A DNA stretch of 9,375 nucleotides, from NCBI GenBank assembly GCA_045532175.1, contig JAZSFK010000036.1:1-9375 (forward strand), written 5' to 3'. The notes under the pieces were generated by a model that saw nothing but the letters and a program-made list of their open reading frames with translations, made no database searches and was not told the DNA's origin. The translations under genes were made by a program, and so were the position numbers. Positions 1 to 6,279 of this stretch are shown here, in pieces (the first letter of the stretch is position 1; each line of letters starts with the position of its first letter). This stretch comes from Fimenecus sp045532175 (GTDB lineage: Bacteria; Bacillota; Clostridia; Oscillospirales; Acutalibacteraceae).

Positions 1-10
1 ATTTTTTATG

Positions 11-19
11 TGGTACAAT
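11..19 (+). promoter_or_regulatory. Putative extended -10 promoter for the alpha/beta hydrolase gene
   Basis: TGG followed by TACAAT (14-19) fits an extended -10 element (TGn plus five of six matches to TATAAT). The start site would fall near 26, giving a leader of about 26 bases before the GTG at 52. The matching -35 box would lie outside the window, so it cannot be checked. A second TGGTACA copy starts exactly 10 bases later (21-27), so the site could also be a regulator target. Confidence 0.35.
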
Positions 20-40
20 ATGGTACATACTGATTTACAA

Positions 41-47
41 AAGGTGA
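41..47 (+). promoter_or_regulatory. Ribosome binding site supporting a GTG start
   Basis: AAGGTGA lies four bases upstream of the GTG at 52. No in-frame ATG lies between this site and the conserved start of the hydrolase fold, so this Shine-Dalgarno sequence decides for the GTG start. The same AAGGTGA with a four-base spacer precedes the copA ATG at 7315. Confidence 0.7.
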
Positions 48-51
48 TTTT

Positions 52-1062
52 GTGGAATTTTTAACCAAGGATTACAGCTTCCCCTCCGTATCGGGACTTT
101 GCGATATTTATGCCCAGAGTGCAGCGCCTATTGACTATGGCTCAATCAAGGGCGTTGTTCAGATTTCTCATGGTATGGCTGAATACTCAAACCGCTATTC
201 CCGATTTGCACTTGAACTTTGTAAGGCCGGCTATGCCGTATTTATCAGCGACCACGTGGGACACGGCTCGTCAGTTGAGAATAAGGAAATGCTTGGATTT
301 TTCGGTGAGGAAAACGGTGAGGAAACCTTTATTGATGACTTAAAGACTTTAACGGATATTGCCAAGTCAGAGTATCCCAATCTGCCGTTTTTTATGTTGG
401 GTCACGGTATGGGAAGTCTTATCGCAAGAAAATACACTGCAAAATACGGTTATCTTCTTGACGGCGTAATTTATAGTGGCACAAGCGGAGAAAATCCCGC
501 CCTTGGAGTGGGGATTTTACTTGCAAACACAATGATTAAGCAAAACGGTCCTATGCACCGTTCAGAGGTACTTGATACCATTGCTTTCGGTTCATATAAC
601 CGAAAAACACAGAAGCGTACTGAATGTGACTGGGCAACAAGAGATGAGGCAGAGGTTGACAAGTTTATTGCGGATGAACTTTGCGGATATAAATATACTG
701 TCAGCGGAATGAAGGTGCTTTTTACAACCTTAAAGCAGGTTACAACACGTCGTTGGTATAACACAATTCCTTTAAGTATGCCGATTTTCTTGATTTCAGG
801 CTCAAAGGACCCCGTGGGTGACTACGGCAAAGGAGTCAAAGAGGTTTATAAGAATCTAAAAAAGACGGGACATAAAAATGTTTCAATGAAGCTTTATGAG
901 GACGCACGTCACGAAATTCTTAACGAAATAAACCGTGACGAGGTGTATAATGACATTATAGAGTGGCTTGATAAAAATGTGGACAAGCATATTGAACAAG
1001 CAACTCAGTCCGTGGTTGTGGAATCAATTGATGAGATACAACCCGCAGAAAAGACAGAATAA
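52..1062 (+). CDS. Alpha/beta hydrolase, monoglyceride lipase/lysophospholipase-like, lacking the nucleophile serine
   Basis: A 336-residue protein of the serine aminopeptidase S33/monoglyceride lipase group, a family that hydrolyses acyl-glycerol or lysophospholipid esters. It has no signal peptide and is probably cytoplasmic. Visible family marks are the oxyanion-hole region SHGMAEYSNRY (39-49), the DHVGHGSS strand (67-74), the nucleophile elbow GHGMGS (117-122), the acid region SGSKDPVGDYGKGV (249-262, Asp253) and the base region ARHEILNE (285-292, His287). Homologues normally read GHSMGS at the elbow. Here residue 119 is Gly (GGT, bases 406-408), so the catalytic Ser is missing while the Asp and His remain. 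The tail after about residue 312 is acidic and poorly conserved. Start is GTG with a good ribosome site. The gene appears monocistronic and ends at a shared terminator. Family assignment is firm, but activity and substrate are uncertain: it could be inactive, regulatory, or catalyse other chemistry. Confidence 0.88.
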   Translation: MEFLTKDYSFPSVSGLCDIYAQSAAPIDYGSIKGVVQISHGMAEYSNRYSRFALELCKAGYAVFISDHVGHGSSVENKEMLGFFGEENGEETFIDDLKTLTDIAKSEYPNLPFFMLGHGMGSLIARKYTAKYGYLLDGVIYSGTSGENPALGVGILLANTMIKQNGPMHRSEVLDTIAFGSYNRKTQKRTECDWATRDEAEVDKFIADELCGYKYTVSGMKVLFTTLKQVTTRRWYNTIPLSMPIFLISGSKDPVGDYGKGVKEVYKNLKKTGHKNVSMKLYEDARHEILNEINRDEVYNDIIEWLDKNVDKHIEQATQSVVVESIDEIQPAEKTE

Positions 1063-1105
1063 ATAAAACGACCACAAGCCTTTATGGAATGTGGTCGTAT
1101 TTTTT
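1061..1105. terminator. Bidirectional intrinsic terminator between convergent genes
   Basis: CGACCACA (1069-1076) pairs perfectly with TGTGGTCG (1090-1097) around a 13-base loop. On the plus strand the stem is followed by TATTTTTT (1098-1105), ending the hydrolase transcript. On the minus strand it is followed by TTTTATTT (complement of 1068-1061), ending the radical SAM transcript whose stop is at 1117. One hairpin therefore serves both genes. Confidence 0.85.
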
Positions 1106-1116
1106 GTGCTTTTATA

Positions 1117-2574
1117 TTATTTATGGATATTACAGTTTGCACAGTTTCCTGTGCAACCGCTAAATTCTGCTTTACCTTCCTCGGTATCACGATAATACTG
1201 TGTATGGGTTTCCCTGTGTTTTGTGCTGTTCCAGATTTCCTCTGCAACAGGAGCCCATTCCTTTGCGTATTCGTCACATTTGCTGCAAAGTTCTTCGGCA
1301 GTTTCCTGACGCTGAAGGTCGGAAGATTTTGCGCCTGTCTGCTTAATAATCTCACGAAGTCTTTCGGGATTTTCAAGCATTGGGCATGGACGAAGATGAT
1401 TATCGTTAAAGGGCTGATTTTTATAATACGTCATAAAGAGAGGACGTTGTAAGGCCTCTAAAAGAGTATGTGTACGGATATTTGAGTCAGAGAAGTGAAT
1501 GAACACACATGGCTCAATATCGCCTGCGGAGTTAATGTGGAAATAGTTTCGTCCACCTGCAATACAACCGCCGACATATTCACCGTCATTCTGGAAGTCC
1601 ATAATGAAGATTGGTTTACCTGTTTTTCCGTTACGCATCTTTTTGTTCCAGAAATAAAGTTCTTTTCTTTGTTCAGGTGTAGGAATAAGCTCTTTATCTC
1701 CACCGTAGCCTACTGGCATATAGTTGAAGTTGAGCATATATTTTGCACCTTTTTCGATGGCAAAATCAACAAACTCGTCACTTGTAACAGTTGCAAGGTT
1801 TTTTCTTGTATAGCAAACAGAAAGACCAAAAATGCACTTGTTCTTTTTAAGCAAATCCATAGCTTTAAGTGTTGTCTCATAAGCACCTTTGCCACGACGC
1901 CAGTCGTTGGATTCCTCGTTACCCTCAAGGCTCAATGCAAGGGTAATGTTGCCGATGCGATTCACTTCATCACAGAAAGCCTGATCAACAAGAGTTGCAT
2001 TTGTGAAAATAAGGAAAATACAATCCTTATTGTTTTCGCAGATTTGCAAAACCTCTTTTTTCTTGATAAGAGGTTCGCCACCTGTAAGCCAATAGAAGTG
2101 ACAGCCCAATTCCTTGCCCTGAGTTACAATGCTCTGCATCTCATCAAGAGTTAAATTCTGCTTGTGACCGTATTCAGCGGACCAACAGCCTTTACAATTA
2201 AGGTTACAAGCACTTGTGGGGTCAAAAAGAATATTGAAAGGAATATTGCATTTATATTTTTCACGGTTTTCACGTACTTTTTTTGTGCCGTAATAACCTG
2301 CATCAATGCCGAATGAAAGAAGCATCTGCTTAACAACATTTCTGTCGATGTCGTTTACAAGACTTATGGCAAACTGAGTCCATACATTATCCTTATCCTG
2401 TGCCACTTCCTGAAATTTTTTAAAATTTTCAGGAGGGAAAATTTTGTTAAAGATAGGTTCAATCTTTTTACTTAACTTTACAATATTAGCATGAGGGTCT
2501 TTGTCAATGTATTTAAGCAAACGGTCAAGAGTGAAACTTAAACCGGCTTTTTGAAGATTGTAAACTACTTTCAT
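1117..2574 (-). CDS. Radical SAM protein with SPASM/twitch-like C-terminal cysteines
   Basis: A 485-residue radical SAM enzyme. Counting from Met at 2574, the [4Fe-4S]/SAM motif CNLNCKGC is at Cys123, 127 and 130, and TGGEP follows at 164-168. An N-terminal helical region of about 105 residues precedes the barrel. The C-terminal part has Cys337-x13-Gly-x4-Cys356, which fits the SPASM/twitch pattern C-x9-15-G-x4-C, then RPCPMLENP (Cys397), CSKC (430-433) and a terminal CTGNCANC (474-481). This suggests one or more auxiliary Fe-S clusters. It resembles a widespread family of uncharacterised radical SAM proteins of anaerobes; SPASM enzymes often modify peptides or proteins, but no precursor peptide lies beside it, so the substrate is unknown. 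An upstream in-frame ATG at 2589 would add MKGSI, but its codons contain the Shine-Dalgarno AAAGGAAG (2586-2579), which sits four bases before the ATG at 2574, so I chose the latter. It is transcribed alone, opposite to both neighbours. Confidence 0.9.
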   Translation of the reverse strand: MKVVYNLQKAGLSFTLDRLLKYIDKDPHANIVKLSKKIEPIFNKIFPPENFKKFQEVAQDKDNVWTQFAISLVNDIDRNVVKQMLLSFGIDAGYYGTKKVRENREKYKCNIPFNILFDPTSACNLNCKGCWSAEYGHKQNLTLDEMQSIVTQGKELGCHFYWLTGGEPLIKKKEVLQICENNKDCIFLIFTNATLVDQAFCDEVNRIGNITLALSLEGNEESNDWRRGKGAYETTLKAMDLLKKNKCIFGLSVCYTRKNLATVTSDEFVDFAIEKGAKYMLNFNYMPVGYGGDKELIPTPEQRKELYFWNKKMRNGKTGKPIFIMDFQNDGEYVGGCIAGGRNYFHINSAGDIEPCVFIHFSDSNIRTHTLLEALQRPLFMTYYKNQPFNDNHLRPCPMLENPERLREIIKQTGAKSSDLQRQETAEELCSKCDEYAKEWAPVAEEIWNSTKHRETHTQYYRDTEEGKAEFSGCTGNCANCNIHK

Positions 2575-2578
2575 AATG

Positions 2579-2586
2579 CTTCCTTT
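2579..2586 (-). promoter_or_regulatory. Ribosome binding site deciding the radical SAM start
   Basis: On the minus strand AAAGGAAG is followed by CATT and the ATG at 2574-2572. The alternative ATG at 2589 overlaps this site and has no comparable purine-rich sequence upstream of it, only AT-rich DNA. The shorter protein is therefore the better call. Confidence 0.65.
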
Positions 2587-2618
2587 CATAATATTTATAA
2601 TGTAACGATATCTAAACT

Positions 2619-2647
2619 ATTTTAGTCCAATTTAGGAATAAAGTCAA
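2619..2647 (-). promoter_or_regulatory. Sigma-70/SigA-type promoter of the radical SAM gene
   Basis: Read on the minus strand, TTGACT (2647-2642) and TAAAAT (2624-2619) are separated by exactly 17 bases. Each box matches consensus at five of six positions. The predicted start near 2612 gives a leader of about 38 bases. This is the best promoter in the window and suggests constitutive or moderately strong expression. Confidence 0.65.
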
Positions 2648-2664
2648 CGGGTTTTCTGTACCCA
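2648..2664. repeat. Small inverted repeat adjoining the radical SAM -35 box
   Basis: GGGT and ACCC (plus strand, within CGGGTTTTCTGTACCCA) form a short dyad with a seven-base centre. It lies directly upstream of the minus-strand -35 box. The position would suit an activator or repressor site, but the arms are only four bases and could be chance. Confidence 0.2.
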
Positions 2665-2717
2665 TATCTATATTTTAATGGAAAAGTGAGTAATTTATAC
2701 CAATTAGGAAAAAATAA

Positions 2718-2747
2718 TTGAAAAATAAGGAAAAGTAAATTTATAAA
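2718..2747 (+). promoter_or_regulatory. Candidate promoter of the ymfF-ymfH-lgt-folD operon (upstream choice)
   Basis: TTGAAA (2718-2723) and TATAAA (2742-2747) are spaced by 18 bases, each with five of six consensus matches. The start would be near 2754, giving a leader of about 58 bases. The surrounding DNA is extremely AT-rich, so chance matches are likely; a competing extended -10 lies at 2772-2780. Confidence 0.35.
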
Positions 2748-2751
2748 ACAG

Positions 2752-2780
2752 TAGAAAAAAACAGTAATTTATGGTATATT
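2752..2780 (+). promoter_or_regulatory. Candidate promoter of the ymfF-ymfH-lgt-folD operon (downstream choice)
   Basis: TGG plus TATATT (2775-2780) forms an extended -10 element with five of six matches. TAGAAA (2752-2757), a weak -35, lies 17 bases upstream. The start would be near 2787, giving a short leader of about 25 bases. The TGG-TA-rich form resembles the putative -10 at 11-19. Only one of the two candidates need be real. Confidence 0.35.
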
Positions 2781-2811
2781 TTTATTATCTATAAAATAAG
2801 GGTGACGTTAA

Positions 2812-4092
2812 ATGAGCAAGAAAGCATATACAGAGATTGCAAAAGGCGTAAAGCTTCTCTGTGTAAACAGTGATAAATTCAAAACTAATTGCATAAAGAT
2901 GGATTTTTATCTGCCCATAAACGAGTATTTTCCTGCCCAGAATGTACTTGCGTCCTTTATGGGACACACATCAAAAAAATACAATACCGTAAAGACCTTT
3001 AACTCAAAGGTTGAAGGTATGTATGATGCTTGCTTTGATGTGAATATTTCAACTGTGGGCGAAACGGCAAGAATAAGATTTTCAATGGAAACTCTTGACG
3101 ATAAATTCAGCCTTGACGGAAAATCTGTTTCAGAGGAAGCAGTTGATTTTCTTGTTGAAATTCTTAGAAACCCGAATGCGACGGAAAATGGCTTTGATGA
3201 GCAGAATACATTGCGTGAAATCCGTTTCACCCTTGAAAACCTTGAGGCAATGAAAAATGATAAAAGGGCTTATGCTGTTTTACGTCTTCGTCAGCTTATG
3301 TGTAAGGACGAGGCTTTCGGAATTGATACTGAAAAGCTGGTAGAGGACGTAAAAAAACTTGACAGTAAGCAACTTTTAGATGCCTATAACAATATGCTTG
3401 AGGTGTCAAACATTGTAATTACCGCTTGCGGTAGTGTTGACGGCGAAATGCTTGTTGAAAAATTCAAGGCATTTGCTGACAGTATTGAAAACAGAAACCC
3501 TGCTGCTCTTGACGCTGTTTTTGTTACAAAAGCGGACGAAATCCGTTATTTCAAAGAGGAAATGGATGTTAATCAGGCAAAACTTGTAATCGGACTTCGT
3601 GCAGGTATGGAAAACTCAAACGACAATTATTTTGCATACAGAGTTATGACGGATATTTTTGGCGGAGGACCATACTCAAGACTTTTCCTTAATGTCCGTG
3701 AAAAAATGAGTCTTTGCTATTATTGCGGTGCAAGACTGATTCGTGAAAAGGGTATTATTCTTATTCAAAGCGGTATTGAGGAAGAAAACTATGAAAAGGC
3801 ACTTTCTGAAATTCTTAATCAGCTTGATATTATGAAAAACGGCGAATTTACTGACGAGGACTTTAATTCATCAATTATTGCTCTTTGTGATGCCTTTAAG
3901 GGTGTTGAGGATTCTCCTGTTGCAGTTTGTAATTTTTACAGTTCGCAGGAAGCGGACAGCGAGATTGTCGGCGGTGAGGAATTTGCAAGAAAAATCGGTG
4001 CGGTTACCCGTGAACAGGTAATTGAATGTGCAAAGAGAGTAACAGTTGATACAGTTTATTTATTAAAAGGGGAGGAAAAAGCAAATGACTAA
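2812..4092 (+). CDS. ymfF: YmfF-like M16 family protein, non-catalytic subunit
   Basis: A 426-residue cytoplasmic protein of the M16 (insulinase/mitochondrial processing peptidase) superfamily, matching Bacillus YmfF. Its N-terminal half has the M16 fold (ASFMGHTSKKYNTVKTFNSK, 47-66, then EGMYDACFDV, 68-77) but no HxxEH zinc motif, so it should not be catalytic. Its C-terminal half keeps the substrate-binding region: FGGGPYSRLF (283-292), Arg296 and Tyr303-304, the place of the Arg/Tyr pair of M16 partners. It is expected to pair with the downstream zinc-bearing protein, like other M16 heterodimers. Databases name the family for an association with 5-aminopentanol modification of EF-P; whether that holds here is unknown. 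The ATG has AAGGGTGA (2798-2805) six bases upstream. It is the first gene of a four-gene operon and overlaps the next by eight bases. Confidence 0.88.
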   Translation: MSKKAYTEIAKGVKLLCVNSDKFKTNCIKMDFYLPINEYFPAQNVLASFMGHTSKKYNTVKTFNSKVEGMYDACFDVNISTVGETARIRFSMETLDDKFSLDGKSVSEEAVDFLVEILRNPNATENGFDEQNTLREIRFTLENLEAMKNDKRAYAVLRLRQLMCKDEAFGIDTEKLVEDVKKLDSKQLLDAYNNMLEVSNIVITACGSVDGEMLVEKFKAFADSIENRNPAALDAVFVTKADEIRYFKEEMDVNQAKLVIGLRAGMENSNDNYFAYRVMTDIFGGGPYSRLFLNVREKMSLCYYCGARLIREKGIILIQSGIEEENYEKALSEILNQLDIMKNGEFTDEDFNSSIIALCDAFKGVEDSPVAVCNFYSSQEADSEIVGGEEFARKIGAVTREQVIECAKRVTVDTVYLLKGEEKAND

Positions 4093-5371
4093 TATTAAAG
4101 AAATTAAAAACGACCTCCTCAAGGACTCGTATTTTGAAATTGACCATCACTCGGGCTTTAAGATTTTTGTTTACCCAAAAGAGAACTATTCTTCATCCTA
4201 TGCGGTTTTCGGTACAAAATACGGTTCAATTGATACTTGCTTTAAACTTGAAGGTAATGAAAAATTCACAGAAGTACCCGAAGGCATTGCACATTTTTTG
4301 GAGCACAAGCTTTTTGAAAGTGAAGAACTTGATGCCTTTGCAAGATATGCTAAAACAGGTGCATCTGCCAATGCTTATACCTCTTTTGACAAAACCTGCT
4401 ATCTTTTCTCCTGCACAGGAAATTTTGAAGACTCACTTGAAATATTGCTTGACTTTGTAAGCAATCCGTACTTTACGGAACAGACTGTGCAAAAGGAACA
4501 GGGAATTATCGGTCAGGAAATAAGAATGTACGAGGATGAGCCCGGTTGGGAGTCGCTTTTCGTCTTGCTTCGTGCTATGTACCACGAGCACCCTGTAAGA
4601 ATTGATATTGCAGGTACAGTTGAGTCAATAAGTCATATTACTGCTGACTTGCTTTATGAATGCTACAACACTTTCTATAACCCTGCAAATATGGCACTTG
4701 CAGTTGCAGGTAATGTAACAGTTGAGCAGGTACTCAAAATCGCAGATAAGATGCTCAAACCAAAGGAAAGCAAGAAGATTGAACGTAAATTCTGCAAAGA
4801 ACCTGCAACTGTTGTAGAAAGATTTGCTATGAAAAACTTGTCAGTTGCAATGCCTATTTTCGCAATCGGTTTTAAAGAGGATATAAAAACTCCTATGAGA
4901 ACACTCAAAGAGTCAATGGAAAGCAATATTCTTCTTAATATTATCGCAGGTCCAACTTCTTCACTCTATGAAGAAATGCTTAACGATAATTTAATCAACA
5001 CAACTTTTGATACGGAATATTTTGAGGGTTACGGCTATTCTGCACACATTTTTAACGGTGAGAGTGAAAATTACGAAAAAGTTCGTGAAAGAATCAATCT
5101 TGAAATTACAAGGCTTATGGAAACGGGTGTTGATGAGGAATCCTTTAAAAGAATCAAGAAAAAGCACTACGGTAGCCTGATTATGGACTTTGACAGTATT
5201 GACTCAATAAGCAATTCCTTAATCAGTGCGCATTTTAACGGAGAGGGAATTTTTGACCAGCTTAAACTTCTCGAGAGTATTACAATAGACGATGTTAACC
5301 GACGTCTTAAAGAGGCATTTAATATTGAAAACTCCTCAATGTCAGTAATTAAGAATAAGGAGGCAAAATAA
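4085..5371 (+). CDS. ymfH: YmfH-like M16 family zinc metallopeptidase, catalytic subunit
   Basis: A 428-residue M16 peptidase. The inverted zinc motif HFLEH (His70, Glu73, His74) sits in EGIAHFLEHKLFE, and the distal glutamate is most likely Glu145 in GQEIRMYEDEP. TGASANAYTSFDKTCYLF (91-108) is the typical strand after the zinc helix. The C-terminal M16 domain (about 230-425) lacks the GGGxxSRLF...R...Y pattern seen in its upstream partner, so the pair shares the functional parts of one enzyme. No signal peptide is seen, implying action in the cytoplasm on peptides of unknown identity. The ATG lies within ATGACTAA, overlapping the ymfF stop by eight bases, with a GGGGAGG ribosome site (about 4069-4075); translational coupling is likely. 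The stop overlaps the lgt start by one base (TAATG). A role in EF-P modification is known only by association in Bacillus. Confidence 0.9.
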   Translation: MTNIKEIKNDLLKDSYFEIDHHSGFKIFVYPKENYSSSYAVFGTKYGSIDTCFKLEGNEKFTEVPEGIAHFLEHKLFESEELDAFARYAKTGASANAYTSFDKTCYLFSCTGNFEDSLEILLDFVSNPYFTEQTVQKEQGIIGQEIRMYEDEPGWESLFVLLRAMYHEHPVRIDIAGTVESISHITADLLYECYNTFYNPANMALAVAGNVTVEQVLKIADKMLKPKESKKIERKFCKEPATVVERFAMKNLSVAMPIFAIGFKEDIKTPMRTLKESMESNILLNIIAGPTSSLYEEMLNDNLINTTFDTEYFEGYGYSAHIFNGESENYEKVRERINLEITRLMETGVDEESFKRIKKKHYGSLIMDFDSIDSISNSLISAHFNGEGIFDQLKLLESITIDDVNRRLKEAFNIENSSMSVIKNKEAK

Positions 5372-6279
5372 TGAAGTTTTTATCGGACCATACCCTTGTT
5401 GAGTTTCCCGGACTTGGCTGGGAGTTTGATGTCTATGCAAATCTCCTTGAAATTCCGTTTGGCGACTCAGTTATTACAATTAAATTCTATGGCGTTATAA
5501 TTGCCCTTGGTGTTATTCTTGCAGCCCTTTTCGGCGGCAGAAAGGCATACACCTGGAAAATGAGCCTTGACAGTATGGTTGATGTGCTTATATATGGCAT
5601 TATCGGTGCAATTATCGGTGCAAGACTTTATTATGTAGTTTTCCAATGGGACCACTACAAGGACAATCTCGGAGATATTTTTAAAATCTGGGAAGGCGGA
5701 CTTGCTATTTACGGCGGTATTATAGGCGGTATTATTGCGGCATATTTTGTATGCAAAAAAACAGGACTTCGATTTATCAAGCTTCTTGACCTTGCGGGTA
5801 TGAGTTTGCTTATCGGTCAGGGTATAGGCAGATGGGGTAATTTTACCAATCAGGAGGCATTCGGCACAAATACAACGCTTCCTTGGGGTATGACAAGTGA
5901 TAAGATTTCTGCCTACATAAACAGTCATCAGGCAGAATTTTCCCAAAACGGATTTGAAATGAATCCCGATTTACCCGTACATCCCACATTCCTTTATGAG
6001 TCCCTTTGGTGTTTGTTGGGCTTTGTAATTCTCTACATTGTTTGCCAGAAATTCTATAAATTCGACGGACAATTATTCTTAGGTTACGGAATTATCTACG
6101 GTATTGAAAGAACAATCGTTGAGGGACTTCGTACAGACAGCCTTTATATCGGCAACACAACACTTCGTGCATCACAGGTGTTGTCCCTTGCAATAGTTGT
6201 TGTTTGTACAATTATTACAATCTACAAATTCATTGAACTTAAAAAGAAAAAAACTGCGGAGGTGCAGGAGAATGTATAA
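5371..6279 (+). CDS. lgt: Prolipoprotein diacylglyceryl transferase
   Basis: A 302-residue polytopic membrane protein. Lgt moves diacylglycerol from phosphatidylglycerol to the lipobox cysteine of prolipoproteins, the first step of lipoprotein maturation. About seven hydrophobic segments are visible, for example 33-55, 68-90, 110-128, 205-227 and 268-288. Family marks are FYGVIIALG (39-47), GARLYYV (83-89), WEGGLAIYGGIIGG (107-120), the signature GRWGNFTNQEAFG (153-165, Arg154), HPTFLYES (204-211) and GIERTIVEGLRTDSLYIG (244-261). The position of the E. coli catalytic-region His103 is Tyr114 here (AIYGG), a change I believe is common in Gram-positive Lgt. The lysine-rich tail (291-294) is probably cytoplasmic. 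AAGGAGG (5357-5363) lies seven bases before the ATG, which overlaps the ymfH stop as TAATG. The grouping with two M16 proteins may hint at shared work on lipoprotein or signal peptides, but this is inference. Confidence 0.96.
   Translation: MKFLSDHTLVEFPGLGWEFDVYANLLEIPFGDSVITIKFYGVIIALGVILAALFGGRKAYTWKMSLDSMVDVLIYGIIGAIIGARLYYVVFQWDHYKDNLGDIFKIWEGGLAIYGGIIGGIIAAYFVCKKTGLRFIKLLDLAGMSLLIGQGIGRWGNFTNQEAFGTNTTLPWGMTSDKISAYINSHQAEFSQNGFEMNPDLPVHPTFLYESLWCLLGFVILYIVCQKFYKFDGQLFLGYGIIYGIERTIVEGLRTDSLYIGNTTLRASQVLSLAIVVVCTIITIYKFIELKKKKTAEVQENV

Noticed and set aside
1495..2154. A 219-codon open frame on the plus strand inside the radical SAM gene
   Set aside because: It lies wholly antisense to a gene with clear radical SAM motifs, has no recognisable domain and lacks a good ribosome site. 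It is a shadow frame.
2575..2589. Upstream ATG of the radical SAM gene at 2589
   Set aside because: Its codons contain the Shine-Dalgarno sequence of the ATG at 2574 and it has no ribosome site of its own.
5710..5712. Tyr114 of Lgt at the position of E. coli His103
   Set aside because: The change looked striking at first, but an AIYGG form is, to my knowledge, usual in Gram-positive Lgt proteins, and all other signature residues are intact.
5467..5946. A 159-codon minus-strand frame inside lgt
   Set aside because: The plus-strand frame encodes the full Lgt signature; the antisense frame shows no family features.
6197..6271. In-frame upstream start that would extend FolD by 25 residues
   Set aside because: The extension is Lys/Arg-rich sequence read from the lgt 3' end in another frame. 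FolD proteins normally begin close to MYKIIDGK, and the GGAGG ribosome site fits the start at 6272.
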